Both the position numbers and the translations under genes were made by a program. The notes beneath the pieces were generated by a model. The model had not been told where the DNA came from, did not search any database, and saw only the letters and a program-made list of their open reading frames with translations. From assembly GCA_002354335.1 (NCBI GenBank), contig DELI01000026.1, forward strand, positions 104,565-168,564: a stretch of 64,000 nucleotides of DNA, read 5' to 3'. This stretch comes from Sphingobacterium sp. UBA2700. Its GTDB lineage: Bacteria; Bacteroidota; Bacteroidia; Sphingobacteriales; Sphingobacteriaceae. Position 1 is the stretch's first letter; each line of letters opens with the position of its first letter. This document shows, one piece after another, positions 25,970 through 36,600 of the stretch.

Positions 25970-28111
25970 TTATGATTTAAGTAGTTGAGATAATTTCGTT
26001 TTAACACCTTGATCTGTGGTAGATTCCATTATTGACTGCAGGGTCACTTTAACAGCCTGGTTTTTCAGTCCATCTTTGCTTGCTTTTTCCATACCTTCTA
26101 TCGCTCCCAACAACCATTTATTTTCGTTTTTCCCTTTCGAGATGGCTTCTAGGTCCTTCGCGAATTTATCGACAGACTGGTCTCTCTTTGTTAAGATAAA
26201 GGCCAAGTCCTTAATAAGTTGAGCCTTATCATCATTATATGCATCAAAGAAAGCTGTTTTATTCAGCGATTTGAATAGCTCATAAGATGAGCCGGCATTA
26301 GAACTTAGCACAGCCATTCTAAACCAGGGATCAGCGCTGTTTTTTTCAAGGATATTAGTCAAAAGATTGATCGTACTCGCATCATTGAACTGTCCTAAAC
26401 TCAAGGTAGCTTGAAAAGCAACCCGCGGTGCTTGATCATTTAAAAGCCCTGCTAGCACCTCTTTAGTTTCAGGATAGCGCTCCGATAAAATGGCACCATG
26501 CTCTCGAACAGCTGCATGCCTATCTGCCAATGCCTTTTTAACCAATTCACTATTCAATGCACCAAGCCCCTCCAAGGTATAGAGCGCATGCAGCCTGTAG
26601 CGAGCATCATTGCTGCTATTGAACAACTCCACAACAGCAGGAACCACACTTTTATCCTGGCTTTCGATCAACTTACGTTGTGCCTGCAATCTCCACCATT
26701 GGCTTTCATGCGCTAATAACTTCACATAGTCAGCCGATGATTTATTTTCTTTCGACGTTAGACTGCGGTCCAGATTCTTTTTCTTTTTCGGAACAATCCT
26801 ATAGATTCTTCCCATATCCATCCCTTGCTTGTAATCCATTTCGGCAACCAAGTCTTCAGGTATAGACATTGGCGTCTCGATATGCTGACGGTACATATCT
26901 ACCATATATAAATTCCCGTCCGGCGAAACAGCAAAACTAGTAGGTCTGAACCAAGAATCCGTAGAAGTGATAAATTCGCTCTCTTTTTCTTCAGCAGCGC
27001 GAGAGGCAACGTATTTTGGACTCGTTTTGTGGGGTGTAATTACATCCCGATGCACTAAATTTCCAGCCACTTCTCCAGTAAAAATGTTTCCATAAAAGCC
27101 ATCTGGAAATGCATCTCCGCCATAGACTGTACCTCCTGAAGCACCAGTGAAGTGGCCTTCAGCATGTTCCACCTGTCCCTTCCCTTGTTGATCATAAGCT
27201 TCTTGACGCCTGCGACTACGTTCCGCTCGCCAATACGGAGCCGGCGTAACCTGATACATTCGCAATTCATGATCGGAAATATTCTCAACGCCTTTCAGCG
27301 AAGGCAGGAATTCATGTCTATGCATGTATCGCCCTGGCATCACCGCTTGCTGAATATGTAAGGTGTTTTGTGTCATAAAGCGATGTCCCCAATCGTTCAA
27401 TGTTTGTCCGAATTGTGCCGGGGCGGTCTCTCTTTCAAAAAGCTGTTTATCCAAGCGGAAGCGGAAGTCCGAACCTCCAACCGATAATGGAGGTGCATCC
27501 GCTTCACGTGTCGATGTGATTTCCCCGGCTTGACCGTGATTCGATGCATATATCCAGTTATCGATTGCAAAAGTCAGATTGGTAATTTGTGCTTCAGAGT
27601 TATTCGTAAAGAAACCGGTATAGAGCACCTCCTTATGATCGGATTTGCCGTCACCATCTGTATCTTCCAGATAGAAAATATCAGGAGCTGCAGTTACTAA
27701 AAGACCATTCTTCCATGCCATTACGCTCGTCATCTCAGAAATCCCCTCGACAAAAACGATAGACTCATCAACAACCCCGTCTTTATCATTATCTTTCAAA
27801 TAAACGATTCGGCCATTGCCCTTGCCCGGCGGATTGGGCTCCATGTCGGAAAAAGGATAATCTGCCATCTCGACCACATAAGCATTCCCCTTCTCATCAA
27901 AGGTCATCGCTATCGGATCCTTTACAAATGGCTCTGTTGCATATATTTGTACTTCAAAATCTGGATGAACTTTCATTGCTTTTATCGACTCCTCAGGAGT
28001 CTTAGGCCCCGGATATTTAGGTTGATTGCAGGACCATAACCCCAATAATACGGTTGTTGCCACGAAGGCATGACAGCCAACTACCTGAAACTTGCTAGTG
28101 ATTTTCTTCAT
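25970..28111 (-). CDS. PVC-type putative membrane-bound dehydrogenase, lipoprotein with HEAT repeats
   Basis: A 713-residue lipoprotein (LLGLWSCNQ, Cys near 29). Residues about 45-445 form a beta-propeller of the PVC-type dehydrogenase family: FEVQIYATEPFVKDPIAMTFD, GNAYVVEMADYPF, NDKDGVVDE and DTDGDGKSDHKEVLY (Ca-binding-like loops), NLTFAIDNWIYASNHG, PDGNLYMVDMYRQHIE. Residues about 475-710 are helical HEAT-like repeats. No CxxCH heme motif is present, unlike many relatives that carry a C-terminal cytochrome c. An external acceptor is needed, and the HiPIP encoded 2 nt downstream is the obvious one. The substrate is unknown; a sugar or alcohol is likely. It is 48 nt after the ceramidase-like gene. 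Confidence 0.85.
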   Translation of the reverse strand: MKKITSKFQVVGCHAFVATTVLLGLWSCNQPKYPGPKTPEESIKAMKVHPDFEVQIYATEPFVKDPIAMTFDEKGNAYVVEMADYPFSDMEPNPPGKGNGRIVYLKDNDKDGVVDESIVFVEGISEMTSVMAWKNGLLVTAAPDIFYLEDTDGDGKSDHKEVLYTGFFTNNSEAQITNLTFAIDNWIYASNHGQAGEITSTREADAPPLSVGGSDFRFRLDKQLFERETAPAQFGQTLNDWGHRFMTQNTLHIQQAVMPGRYMHRHEFLPSLKGVENISDHELRMYQVTPAPYWRAERSRRRQEAYDQQGKGQVEHAEGHFTGASGGTVYGGDAFPDGFYGNIFTGEVAGNLVHRDVITPHKTSPKYVASRAAEEKESEFITSTDSWFRPTSFAVSPDGNLYMVDMYRQHIETPMSIPEDLVAEMDYKQGMDMGRIYRIVPKKKKNLDRSLTSKENKSSADYVKLLAHESQWWRLQAQRKLIESQDKSVVPAVVELFNSSNDARYRLHALYTLEGLGALNSELVKKALADRHAAVREHGAILSERYPETKEVLAGLLNDQAPRVAFQATLSLGQFNDASTINLLTNILEKNSADPWFRMAVLSSNAGSSYELFKSLNKTAFFDAYNDDKAQLIKDLAFILTKRDQSVDKFAKDLEAISKGKNENKWLLGAIEGMEKASKDGLKNQAVKVTLQSIMESTTDQGVKTKLSQLLKS

Positions 28112-28159
28112 TGTTTTTCAAAAAATTAGATTTAATGTATTCGTTAGCTTATTCTATGA

Positions 28160-29533
28160 TTATCTTATTTTCTTCATCAAGACATCGATCGTGGATAATA
28201 TACGACCTTCGATTCCTGCTGCCCATTTACTAGGTAAGCCATAGGCTCTTTGCGAAGTATCCCCCTCATAGCCCCCCTCTTCCAGCACTTTCTCAGTCGG
28301 GATATATCCCATCACGTCATTGCTGTAGGCCATGACGAAAATGTCCTCTCCATATTTCTCTTTCAATTTGACGGCATAACCTATCGTTACTTCGCCTCCT
28401 AAGCTGATTAGCTTTTGTCCGTCGAAATCCCATACCTGAATTGGATAATTCGGGTAACTTTTTAGAATTGGTTTTCCTGACTTATATTGGTCAATCAAAT
28501 TAGAACTCCATTCATAAATATAGCCCGAACCGGCTTCTTTCTTGATTGTCTCTAATTCCGATAGTGTTGGCGGCGTAGTCAAGGGCAAATCTATAACAGC
28601 AGCTACTGATTTAAAATTCGGAGCCAATGCGTTCATATCTTCTTCGATGACGCGTTCGACCGAGGCCGCCAATGATTTACCGTATTGCTTGGCAAGTTGC
28701 AGGGTGCGTCGAGGCAATGGGTTTTGATCTCCTCCTGCACCTTGAAAAAATAGCGCTTTTGCTCCTGGATATAGCTTTTCTAATTCCGCCTGTGCGAAAC
28801 CAGCATAATCTCCAGACCACTGATATCCCGATAGCACTGTAGGGTGGCAGGCATATCCAAATATAATAGCCTTCAATTTTCCAGAAGCTGTCTCGACCTT
28901 AAATACGGGAACAGAGAAATCATTAGGTCCCTTTAGTTCTTTCAAACTAGCGATGTCTTTCTCCTGATTTGACCTCCGATTTACTTGAACCCTGGAAACA
29001 CCATTCTTAGCATACAGCTTGGCAGGTTCCAAATTCTGAAGCGCTTGTTTGCTTAATTGAATTAATGTTGCTCTAAGCCATTTACCATATTCAACGATGA
29101 CCTTTTTATTGGAACTATCCAAGGGATAAATGCCCGTTAAAACATGATCGAGCACAGGGCCAGAGTGCGTATGGGAGCAGTTAATGATGATGCTTTCGAG
29201 GGGTGCACCTGTTTCTTTACTAATGGCCTGGCGCACTTCGTCACTAAAACTACTGCCGATTCCAACAACTTCAAGAGTTAAGAGTAAAGACCTTTTTCCT
29301 TGCGCGTCTTCAAAGAGAATACATTTTGCCCACAATGGATGAATACTACCTTCAGAGGGTTTTGTGCGACTGGCATAACCTGCCAACCACATTGGCTTTT
29401 CGGGTGTGATATTCGCAGTCGCCAGCCCCACCATCCAGGTTTTCCCTTTTACATCCTGCGCATAGGCACTGTATAAAACTATATTCGATATCATGAAGGA
29501 AAGGCTAATTGCATGTATGATTGTTCTGTTCAT
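28160..29533 (-). CDS. Neutral ceramidase N-terminal-domain family protein, copy 1
   Basis: A 457-residue exported protein (signal about 1-25, ending AYAQ) with the fold of the neutral/alkaline ceramidase N-terminal domain. Zinc-site motifs are present: NCSHTHSGP (His 121 and 123) and GYACHPTVLSG (His 230). The segment where true ceramidases have G-D-V-S-P-N with the nucleophilic Ser reads GGDQNP (268-272), so the Ser is missing. The C-terminal immunoglobulin-like domain of canonical ceramidases is also absent. This is therefore more likely a zinc hydrolase or other metalloenzyme for a non-ceramide substrate. It lies 6 nt after its paralogue. Confidence 0.8.
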   Translation of the reverse strand: MNRTIIHAISLSFMISNIVLYSAYAQDVKGKTWMVGLATANITPEKPMWLAGYASRTKPSEGSIHPLWAKCILFEDAQGKRSLLLTLEVVGIGSSFSDEVRQAISKETGAPLESIIINCSHTHSGPVLDHVLTGIYPLDSSNKKVIVEYGKWLRATLIQLSKQALQNLEPAKLYAKNGVSRVQVNRRSNQEKDIASLKELKGPNDFSVPVFKVETASGKLKAIIFGYACHPTVLSGYQWSGDYAGFAQAELEKLYPGAKALFFQGAGGDQNPLPRRTLQLAKQYGKSLAASVERVIEEDMNALAPNFKSVAAVIDLPLTTPPTLSELETIKKEAGSGYIYEWSSNLIDQYKSGKPILKSYPNYPIQVWDFDGQKLISLGGEVTIGYAVKLKEKYGEDIFVMAYSNDVMGYIPTEKVLEEGGYEGDTSQRAYGLPSKWAAGIEGRILSTIDVLMKKIR

Positions 29534-29539
29534 TATTTC

Positions 29540-30946
29540 TTAGTTTTTAATGTTCATATCGGCTCTGGCCTCCTTTAACATTTGATTGGCAAGCTCTACC
29601 AGTTCCAATCCCGCCATTGGAGCCCCGGAAGTACCCTCCTCTACTTCGTATCCCCCATGAGGCTTTTCATCCGGCAGACAGACGTAATGGACGCCATTGC
29701 CATTTGAATAACCAAGGACAAGTGTCTGCGGAAAGGGTGAATTCTTTCTTATCTCGTCCGCTAAAGAAGTCAAAGGTTCGCCAGGCAAGGCGACAATAGC
29801 CAATGGCCCCAATGTTATGAGCTGCACTTCCGCTTCGATAGCTTCTAAGCCTGTTCTACCTTTTCCTCGGTCTGAGGTTGGTAGACTTACTTTCCGTTGA
29901 AATGTTTGGAGCGGGGAAATAGAAATCTTCGCACTATAACGATAGGCTAATCCCGCCAAGACAACGAGTCCGGCAGCCATTTCCTTGACCGCATCGGGGC
30001 CGCGACGCCAAGGGTTAATGTCTCCCGCAGCGCCTTGTAGAAAGATGGATTCTCCACCGAGTTTCTTATTCATTTGGGCAGCTGCAGCGCTTGGCCAATC
30101 CCCTGAAATGTCGTCAGAATACGGATAGATAGCCACGGCATGAATTGCTAAATGGAAAATAGTTGCGATGTTCTTTCCATCTTTGCTGCGAAAAGAAACT
30201 AAAGACATTGCACGATCCATGGGACCGAAAGTTGCAGCCCCCATGAGTATCTTCGGGTTCCAATCTTTGTGCTTGTAATTGTAACCATCAGGCGTGTTAC
30301 TCTCTTCTATGCCCCATTTTGCCGCTCGTGGTCTTCTGTTGTTCATAAATTCCGAAGCATCAACCCGTCCGACCCAAATTGAGGCCGGTTGAACGGATTT
30401 CATAGCTTCTTTTGTTGCTTCTAAAGTTTTATTAATCAAATCTTTTTTCCACGCGGCAAAGTGTGGATCACTATTGATGTTTTCAATATGACGGGTTGTC
30501 CACCAAGTTTCATTTTCTCGTCCACGAAATCCCTGATTGTAAACGGGCGACCAGGGCGCAGAATGGTTGTGCGTAGCATTGACCAGAATATTTTTCATGG
30601 GGATTTTTGCAAATTCAGAAATCTTTTTTCTGATTTCCTCCGTCGCTGATTCACTCGCATCAACCAAATCCCAAGAAATGATAACCGATGTGTTATTTAA
30701 GCTATCCATAAGTACTAGCGAACGGACGAAGATTGAATCTTTAATAACCCGGTATGGCTTTCCTGTTACCCAATTTTTCACATCAGAACTTGGCGTGATA
30801 TTTCTTTTGGCAATTCCTACCTTTAGCTGCTCCGCAGCAAATGTGCTGGAGAATCCGAATACAGTAAGCAGCAGCATAAAAATGAGCATTGACCGTATAA
30901 GTTTTACGGAAGCGCGGGGTGTAGTACTATGACTGTATAAATTCAT
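29540..30946 (-). CDS. Neutral ceramidase N-terminal-domain family protein, copy 2
   Basis: A 468-residue exported paralogue of the next gene (signal about 15-38, ending TFAAEQ). Motifs: NATHNHSAP (His 126 and 128, Asn between them instead of Thr), FHLAIHAVAIYP (candidate third zinc His near 269), and AAGDINP (307-312), where the usual Ser nucleophile is again absent. A C-terminal block LGYSNGNGVHYVCLPDE parallels AYSNDVMGYIPTE in copy 1. The two copies are clearly diverged, which suggests different substrates or a heteromer rather than recent duplication. It lies 29 nt after the ThuA-like gene. Confidence 0.8.
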   Translation of the reverse strand: MNLYSHSTTPRASVKLIRSMLIFMLLLTVFGFSSTFAAEQLKVGIAKRNITPSSDVKNWVTGKPYRVIKDSIFVRSLVLMDSLNNTSVIISWDLVDASESATEEIRKKISEFAKIPMKNILVNATHNHSAPWSPVYNQGFRGRENETWWTTRHIENINSDPHFAAWKKDLINKTLEATKEAMKSVQPASIWVGRVDASEFMNNRRPRAAKWGIEESNTPDGYNYKHKDWNPKILMGAATFGPMDRAMSLVSFRSKDGKNIATIFHLAIHAVAIYPYSDDISGDWPSAAAAQMNKKLGGESIFLQGAAGDINPWRRGPDAVKEMAAGLVVLAGLAYRYSAKISISPLQTFQRKVSLPTSDRGKGRTGLEAIEAEVQLITLGPLAIVALPGEPLTSLADEIRKNSPFPQTLVLGYSNGNGVHYVCLPDEKPHGGYEVEEGTSGAPMAGLELVELANQMLKEARADMNIKN

Positions 30947-30975
30947 GCTTTCAAATTTTGGTTACATCCTTTTCG

Positions 30976-31821
30976 TCAATGTTTATCGCTTCTATTCAAT
31001 GTCCAATCCATTGCATTTTCTAGCAGTTTGATAAAGTTCTGATTTTTAAAATCCGATGGATAGCCCAAAGAGGTGTAGAAAACCCTACTCTTGCCATATT
31101 GACGCGTCCATGCTATAGGCTGTGATTTCTGGTCACTCAGTCCATGTAATAACACTTTCGCATTTCTGTCAAGGAGTGGTGCTACGAGGTAAAGATTACC
31201 ATCACTAACCCAGCTTTTGTCCCCTATGTCTTTTAGAATTTTATGGTTTTCGAAGCTTTCATTGACCTTTACTTCTGTTTTGGCCGTAGCCGGTCCATAA
31301 CCTCTATTTTCACAACCTAGAACCGTAGAAACGAATTCGGGCCATTGTACGAAACCCGTCTCAGCAACTTCTCCTTTCAATAGCGTAAATGCATGATTTG
31401 CTGTTCTTATACCGACAAGCCCTCTTCCATTTTTGAGGTATTGCTTTAGAATATCCATTTGTTCTTTAGGCAAAGCCAATCTTCGTGCGAAAACTACGAC
31501 CAGATCCGCTTCTTTAAGGATTTCAAAATTTGGAAAACGATAAGAGGTACGCTTCGAACTGCCTTGAAGTACAGATGTTTTATATCGTCCGCTTTCAGAT
31601 AGGGATTTTGCAAAGGCCGGAATACTAAGATGAGCTTCATAATTGTCGGGATCTTCACTTATCAAAAATACGATGTGCGGTATTTTGCTCTTAGCATTCG
31701 CTTTCACCGAGGCGCTCGTTGCCTCCACAATCATGACCATTAGCAAGAAGATAATTCGCACAAATCGTTTAATCACTATCGGATCACACTTAAAAAACAT
31801 CTGTACCATAATTTTTTTCAT
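30976..31821 (-). CDS. ThuA-like domain protein
   Basis: A 281-residue protein with an N-terminal hydrophobic segment (about 19-40, FVRIIFLLMVMIVEATSA) and a ThuA-like, glutamine-amidotransferase-like fold from about 47 to 275. Motifs are HIVFLISEDPDNYEAHLSIPAFAKSL, EADLVVVFARRLALP, LKNGRGLVGIRTANHAF, and PIAWTRQYGKSRVFYTSLGYPSDF. ThuA-family proteins occur with sugar oxidoreductases and have been linked to (keto-)disaccharide metabolism. Its position between SusC/SusD pairs and a PVC-type dehydrogenase fits that. Several Met codons precede the hydrophobic segment, so the exact start is uncertain. Its biochemical reaction is not known to me. Confidence 0.85.
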   Translation of the reverse strand: MKKIMVQMFFKCDPIVIKRFVRIIFLLMVMIVEATSASVKANAKSKIPHIVFLISEDPDNYEAHLSIPAFAKSLSESGRYKTSVLQGSSKRTSYRFPNFEILKEADLVVVFARRLALPKEQMDILKQYLKNGRGLVGIRTANHAFTLLKGEVAETGFVQWPEFVSTVLGCENRGYGPATAKTEVKVNESFENHKILKDIGDKSWVSDGNLYLVAPLLDRNAKVLLHGLSDQKSQPIAWTRQYGKSRVFYTSLGYPSDFKNQNFIKLLENAMDWTLNRSDKH

Positions 31822-31869
31822 TAGTTTAAATTCGCCTTGAACACGAATGATTCTTTAACTATCCTGTCC

Positions 31870-33591
31870 CTATTGATCATAGCCCGGATTTTGCGGGAAA
31901 TCAGCATCAATATTTAAATCAATATCTGCTAATGGTATTGGCCATCGGAAATTATGAGGCTTAATAAATGCTCCAGGACATAGCGGATTATCATTATACT
32001 TCAGTACCCTTTCAATAAGCTTCCCAGTCCTTCTCAAGGTAATTAAGCGCCATTCTTCGCCATATAATTCTCTAGCGCGTTCGTCTAGTATATAATCGAT
32101 ATCCAGATTTGCCGCAGAAACAGGCTTCGCATTTGATCTTTGTCGAACCTTGTTGACATCTGCAGCAGCCAAATCTTTTTGTCCTGTCGCTAGATAAGCT
32201 TCTGCGCGCAACAACAACGTTTCGGCAAAGCGCAAAGCATACCAGTCTTTATGCGTAATACCTCCACCCGAGCGATTTGGCTCTAAGAAATAATTCAAAG
32301 GGTCCGTAAATTTTGTATGGATCGGAAAGAGGATTTTTAGCGTATCTGCTCGAGGATCTGTCCTCGCCGGCTTGTATAGACTAAAATCGATCTTCTTTTT
32401 ATGATAAGCCGATTGAGGATTATCGTAGTAAAAGTTTCTTTTCAAGTTATGCTCTGCATTTCTCGTATCATTGTTCCAGTTGTCCTTCCAGATGTAATAG
32501 TACACTAAATTGGTTCCCCTTGCATTGGCTGTTGGACGTCCAAGCGTATCGGTGTATCCGGTGTAAGTTCCATTGTACAATTCGCCAAGGATGGCTTTCT
32601 TGCCATCGGGCGTTAGCCCGATGTCGAAATAGCGCGGTCCAAAGATATAGGCACTTGCAATTCTACCTCCTCCTTTAATAAAGGGCTCCACCTGGATAAC
32701 CCACATGGATTCTGTATTTTCAGGGAGGTTATGATTACCATAGCCGAACAAGTCGTAATATGGGTCGCCAGAGCCGAAGACATCATTACCTAAGCGACCA
32801 CCAAAACGACGGGTCATTAAGTTATAATTATAATCATTAACGACTTTGTTTAATGCGTCTACCGCTTTGGCCGGTTCTTTCAACTCCAGGTAAGTTTCGG
32901 CAAGGAAGTGTAATGCCGGGCCTTGGGTAATTCTTCCAGGCGCTGCTTCTTGTGTCGGTCTAGGTAGATTTTCCGCGGCGAATTTGAAATCCTCCAGCAT
33001 TTGTTCGTAGACTTTTTTAATGGGATCTCGCACGAAGTCGGCTTTTGCGGTTTGAATAGGTTCCGTGAGCACTGGAATATCACCGTAGGTCGAAGCTAGA
33101 TTCCTATACATAAATGCTCGGAAAAATCGAGCCTCAGCGATGTATACATTTTTACCCTTCTCTCCATTCGTAAAATCTTTCGGATCAGCTTTACCGACCT
33201 TATCGATTAATACGTTTGCCCATTGAATAACTTCGAATCCTACATTCCAAGGATCTACGACATTACGCCAAATGGGCGTCATATCTTCATAGGAATTTAA
33301 GTAAACTCCCCCTGCTGCTGGTGTTTCACCATTATAGCCTAAGTCGCTACCATGTGTGGCCCAATTCATGACACCAAATTCACCAAATGAATAATATGCA
33401 GATCGCACGCGGTCGTGAATTGCAGTCACACCCTGCAATGCGCCTGCCTCGGTTAAATAAGCATTATCTGGAGACAAAAAGTCTAAAGGTTTTTCGTCCA
33501 ACAGGCTTTTATCACAAGCTACGAAAGCCAGCATTAATAGCGATAAGCTGAGTACGCGTATGTTGTAAAATATTTTCTTGATCGTTTTCAT
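31870..33591 (-). CDS. SusD/RagB-family lipoprotein
   Basis: A 573-residue SusD homologue. The lipobox is LAFVACDKSLLDEKP (Cys near 26). Family blocks are VIQWANVLIDKV, EARFFRAFMYRNLASTYGDIPVL, RFAETLLLRAEAYLATGQKDLAAADVNKVRQR and DERARELYGEEWRLITLRRTGKL, and it ends RWPIPLADIDLNIDADFPQNPGY. The DERARELYGEE variant is shared with the other SusD of this tandem pair, so the two are close relatives. It lies 30 nt after its SusC and 48 nt before the ThuA-like gene. Confidence 0.95.
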   Translation of the reverse strand: MKTIKKIFYNIRVLSLSLLMLAFVACDKSLLDEKPLDFLSPDNAYLTEAGALQGVTAIHDRVRSAYYSFGEFGVMNWATHGSDLGYNGETPAAGGVYLNSYEDMTPIWRNVVDPWNVGFEVIQWANVLIDKVGKADPKDFTNGEKGKNVYIAEARFFRAFMYRNLASTYGDIPVLTEPIQTAKADFVRDPIKKVYEQMLEDFKFAAENLPRPTQEAAPGRITQGPALHFLAETYLELKEPAKAVDALNKVVNDYNYNLMTRRFGGRLGNDVFGSGDPYYDLFGYGNHNLPENTESMWVIQVEPFIKGGGRIASAYIFGPRYFDIGLTPDGKKAILGELYNGTYTGYTDTLGRPTANARGTNLVYYYIWKDNWNNDTRNAEHNLKRNFYYDNPQSAYHKKKIDFSLYKPARTDPRADTLKILFPIHTKFTDPLNYFLEPNRSGGGITHKDWYALRFAETLLLRAEAYLATGQKDLAAADVNKVRQRSNAKPVSAANLDIDYILDERARELYGEEWRLITLRRTGKLIERVLKYNDNPLCPGAFIKPHNFRWPIPLADIDLNIDADFPQNPGYDQ

Positions 33592-33621
33592 AACTAAGAA
33601 TTTTGCATAATAATCAACAAG

Positions 33622-36600
33622 TTAAAAGGACACATTTAGGCCGAGTACGACATTTCTCATGACAGGGACATCGCTTGCTCCACTTTCTGGATCCCATCCC
33701 TGCCACTTCGTCCATACGTAAGGATTTTTACTCGAAATATACACCTGTGCGGATTGCATCTTCAACTTTTGCAACAGCTCACTTTTCAAACTGTATCCCA
33801 AGGAAACATCTTGAATGCGAACAAAGCTTCGGCTTTGATAGATTCCACTTTGTCGAAGCGGAACATTATAAATACCAGTCGTGTTCGTCGTTGGCTCTAA
33901 TGGACTCCAATATGGATTTACAGCTGAGTTGTTGTGACGATCTGGGAAATAATAGAGCGGATTTACATTCTCTACATTGTTCGCCAAATAACGGTTGCTG
34001 CCTCCTTGAATAGAGTTAATAAAAATGGAGAGACTAAAATTCTTATAAAGGAAAGTATTATTGATGCTGAATCGATAGCTTGGCGATGTAAAGCCAATAA
34101 TCGCTCTGTCGTTTGTTGGATCAATTATCCCATCCTTCGTACCTTGATCTACATATTTAAATTGACCTGGATACCAGCCTTCCAACACTTGCCCACTAAA
34201 GAACTCTTCTTCTGTCCATACGCCTCCTGCCATCTGATAGTCGTAGATTGCACCTAATGGCTCACCCACAAACCAGGCATTACCAATATCCCTATCATTG
34301 CCATCTCCATAAAGCTTAGTCAACTTATCTCTATTTAAGGCAAAGGTTAAGTTGGATTCCCAACGAAATGCACCGTTCAGATTGATGGACTTAAGGTCTA
34401 ATTCAATCCCCTTACTCGCTGTTGCGCCAATATTGGTCCATATGTCGGCATAACCAGCCATGCGAGGTAATTTTCTTCTAACGAGAATATCGGTCGTCTT
34501 TGATGAATATAGATCCAGACTACCCGTAATTCTATTTTTCAAAAATCCGAAATCAAACCCTGCGTTTACTGCCGAAGTTGTTTCCCAACCTAATTCAATA
34601 TTGCCTAAGGTGCTTGGGTAAATACCGATAGCGGTATTTTGTCCATACACATAGTCACGTGTTCCCATTCTCGATTGGCTCGAATATCGTCCGATCCCCT
34701 GATTACCATTCTTTCCATAGGATGTTCTGATCTTCAAATAGATATCGTCTCTTTTAAAGAAAGGCTCTTCTGAAACGACCCAAGCCACCGATGCAGACGG
34801 GAAATTTGCCCATTTATTCTTCGCTCCAAAACCCGAAAACCCGTCTCGACGTATCGTCGCTGTGAATAGATAACGCGACATAAAGCTGTAGTTGGCACGC
34901 GCCATATAGGATATACTATTCTCCTTGTAGGCACTCGAAGCAACAGTCGCCACTTCGCCTAAACCAACGTTGTTATAGCCGAGTACTTCATTATTAAACC
35001 CTGAAGCATTTAAGGATGATCCATTTCCACTTCGACCCTCGGTACTCAGCAATAGCGTCGAGTTAATCTGATGCTTACCAAACGTATTGCTATAGCTGAG
35101 TATATTGTTTACAGCCCAATCTTTTCCCTCGGACGGTGCTTTTACGGCCTCACCACGATTGCTTACTCCAGCAGGGGTTCTACTCGAGTTAAACGTGTTG
35201 TTATTTCGATTGGAGTAAACGTAAGAATAGTTGAAGTCGTAGGCTAAGCCTTTTACCCAAGGCGCATCGATTCTGACAGCGCCTAATCCAAAGAATTCTT
35301 TGCTGATGTCCGAATTATCGATATAAAGATTGACTAAAGGATAGGGTTGGAATAGCTCGCCCCCCAAATAAATATCATAGTTATCTTGTCCGACATAATT
35401 ATTAACCAACGGGCTTGCCTTTCTAGCGGTCGCTAAGCTTGCCGGAATGCCCGAATTATCAATATTACTAAAGGAGGTATTCAGATTGATCTTTAACCAG
35501 TCGTTGATTCTTGATTCCACATTACTGCGGAGAGTCAATCGCTTCATGCGGTCATTCAACTGTATACCTTCAACATCCGAATAAGAACCTGATATATAAT
35601 AGTTGGAGAGGTCGGATCTTCCCTGCAAACTTAAATTATAATATTGCATCGGAGCCGTTTGTAGAACCTCGTCCACCCAGTCAATTGATTTCCCGGCCAG
35701 ATAGTTTTCTTTTTCCTCCAAGGTTCTCAAATAGTTAGCCACCACATTCCTGTCACTCACATCCGGACGCACCGGTCTTGTGGATGCATCTTTTGGTTTC
35801 GTCTTATACCAATTATACACCTTACTCTGCCAATCCCAGTCTACCAAGCGCACGGCAAACTCCTCCCCGTCCATAACGCGCATAGGATTGTTGGTCATGT
35901 CCTGGACTCCTGCATAGGTATTGAAAGCTATTACTGGCTTTTCCGTCTTTCCCTTTTTGGTTGTAATCAATAACACTCCATTTGCCGCTCGGGAACCATA
36001 AACGGCAGCAGCACTGGCATCTTTCAAGATATCGACAGTTTCTACATCATTCATGTTGATATTATTGATGCTTCCATTGTAAATAACCCCATCAAGAACG
36101 ATCAAAGGTCTATCGGAAGCCGATAAAGATGTTTGTCCGCGAATTGACAAGGATGGTTCGCTGCTTGCTCCCCCTCTGGACTCTAAGTTGACACCGGAGG
36201 TAGCACCGATTAATGACTGCAGCAAATTGGTATTTGCCTGTAGCGCTTTGTCCTCCATAGAAACTCGGACAACAGCCCCAGTCAGGTCGGATTTCTTGGC
36301 AGTACCATAACCGATAACGACGACATCTTCTAATTCTGCGGACACTTCGTTTAATGATATTTGCAAGGTCGTTTGATTACCCAGTTGTACGCGAAAGGTT
36401 TCATAACCTAATAAACTGGCCGATAAGCTTTCACCTGGATTTGCCTGTATGGTGAACTTTCCTTGTTCATCAGTCTGCACCGCCGCATCCTTCACGCTGA
36501 TCGAAACACCAGATAAGGGAGCTCTCGTTTCCGCATTTTGTACTACGCCGTTGTAATTTCTAGCTTCCTGCCCATAGGCCAGCAAAGAAGCCATGCAAAA

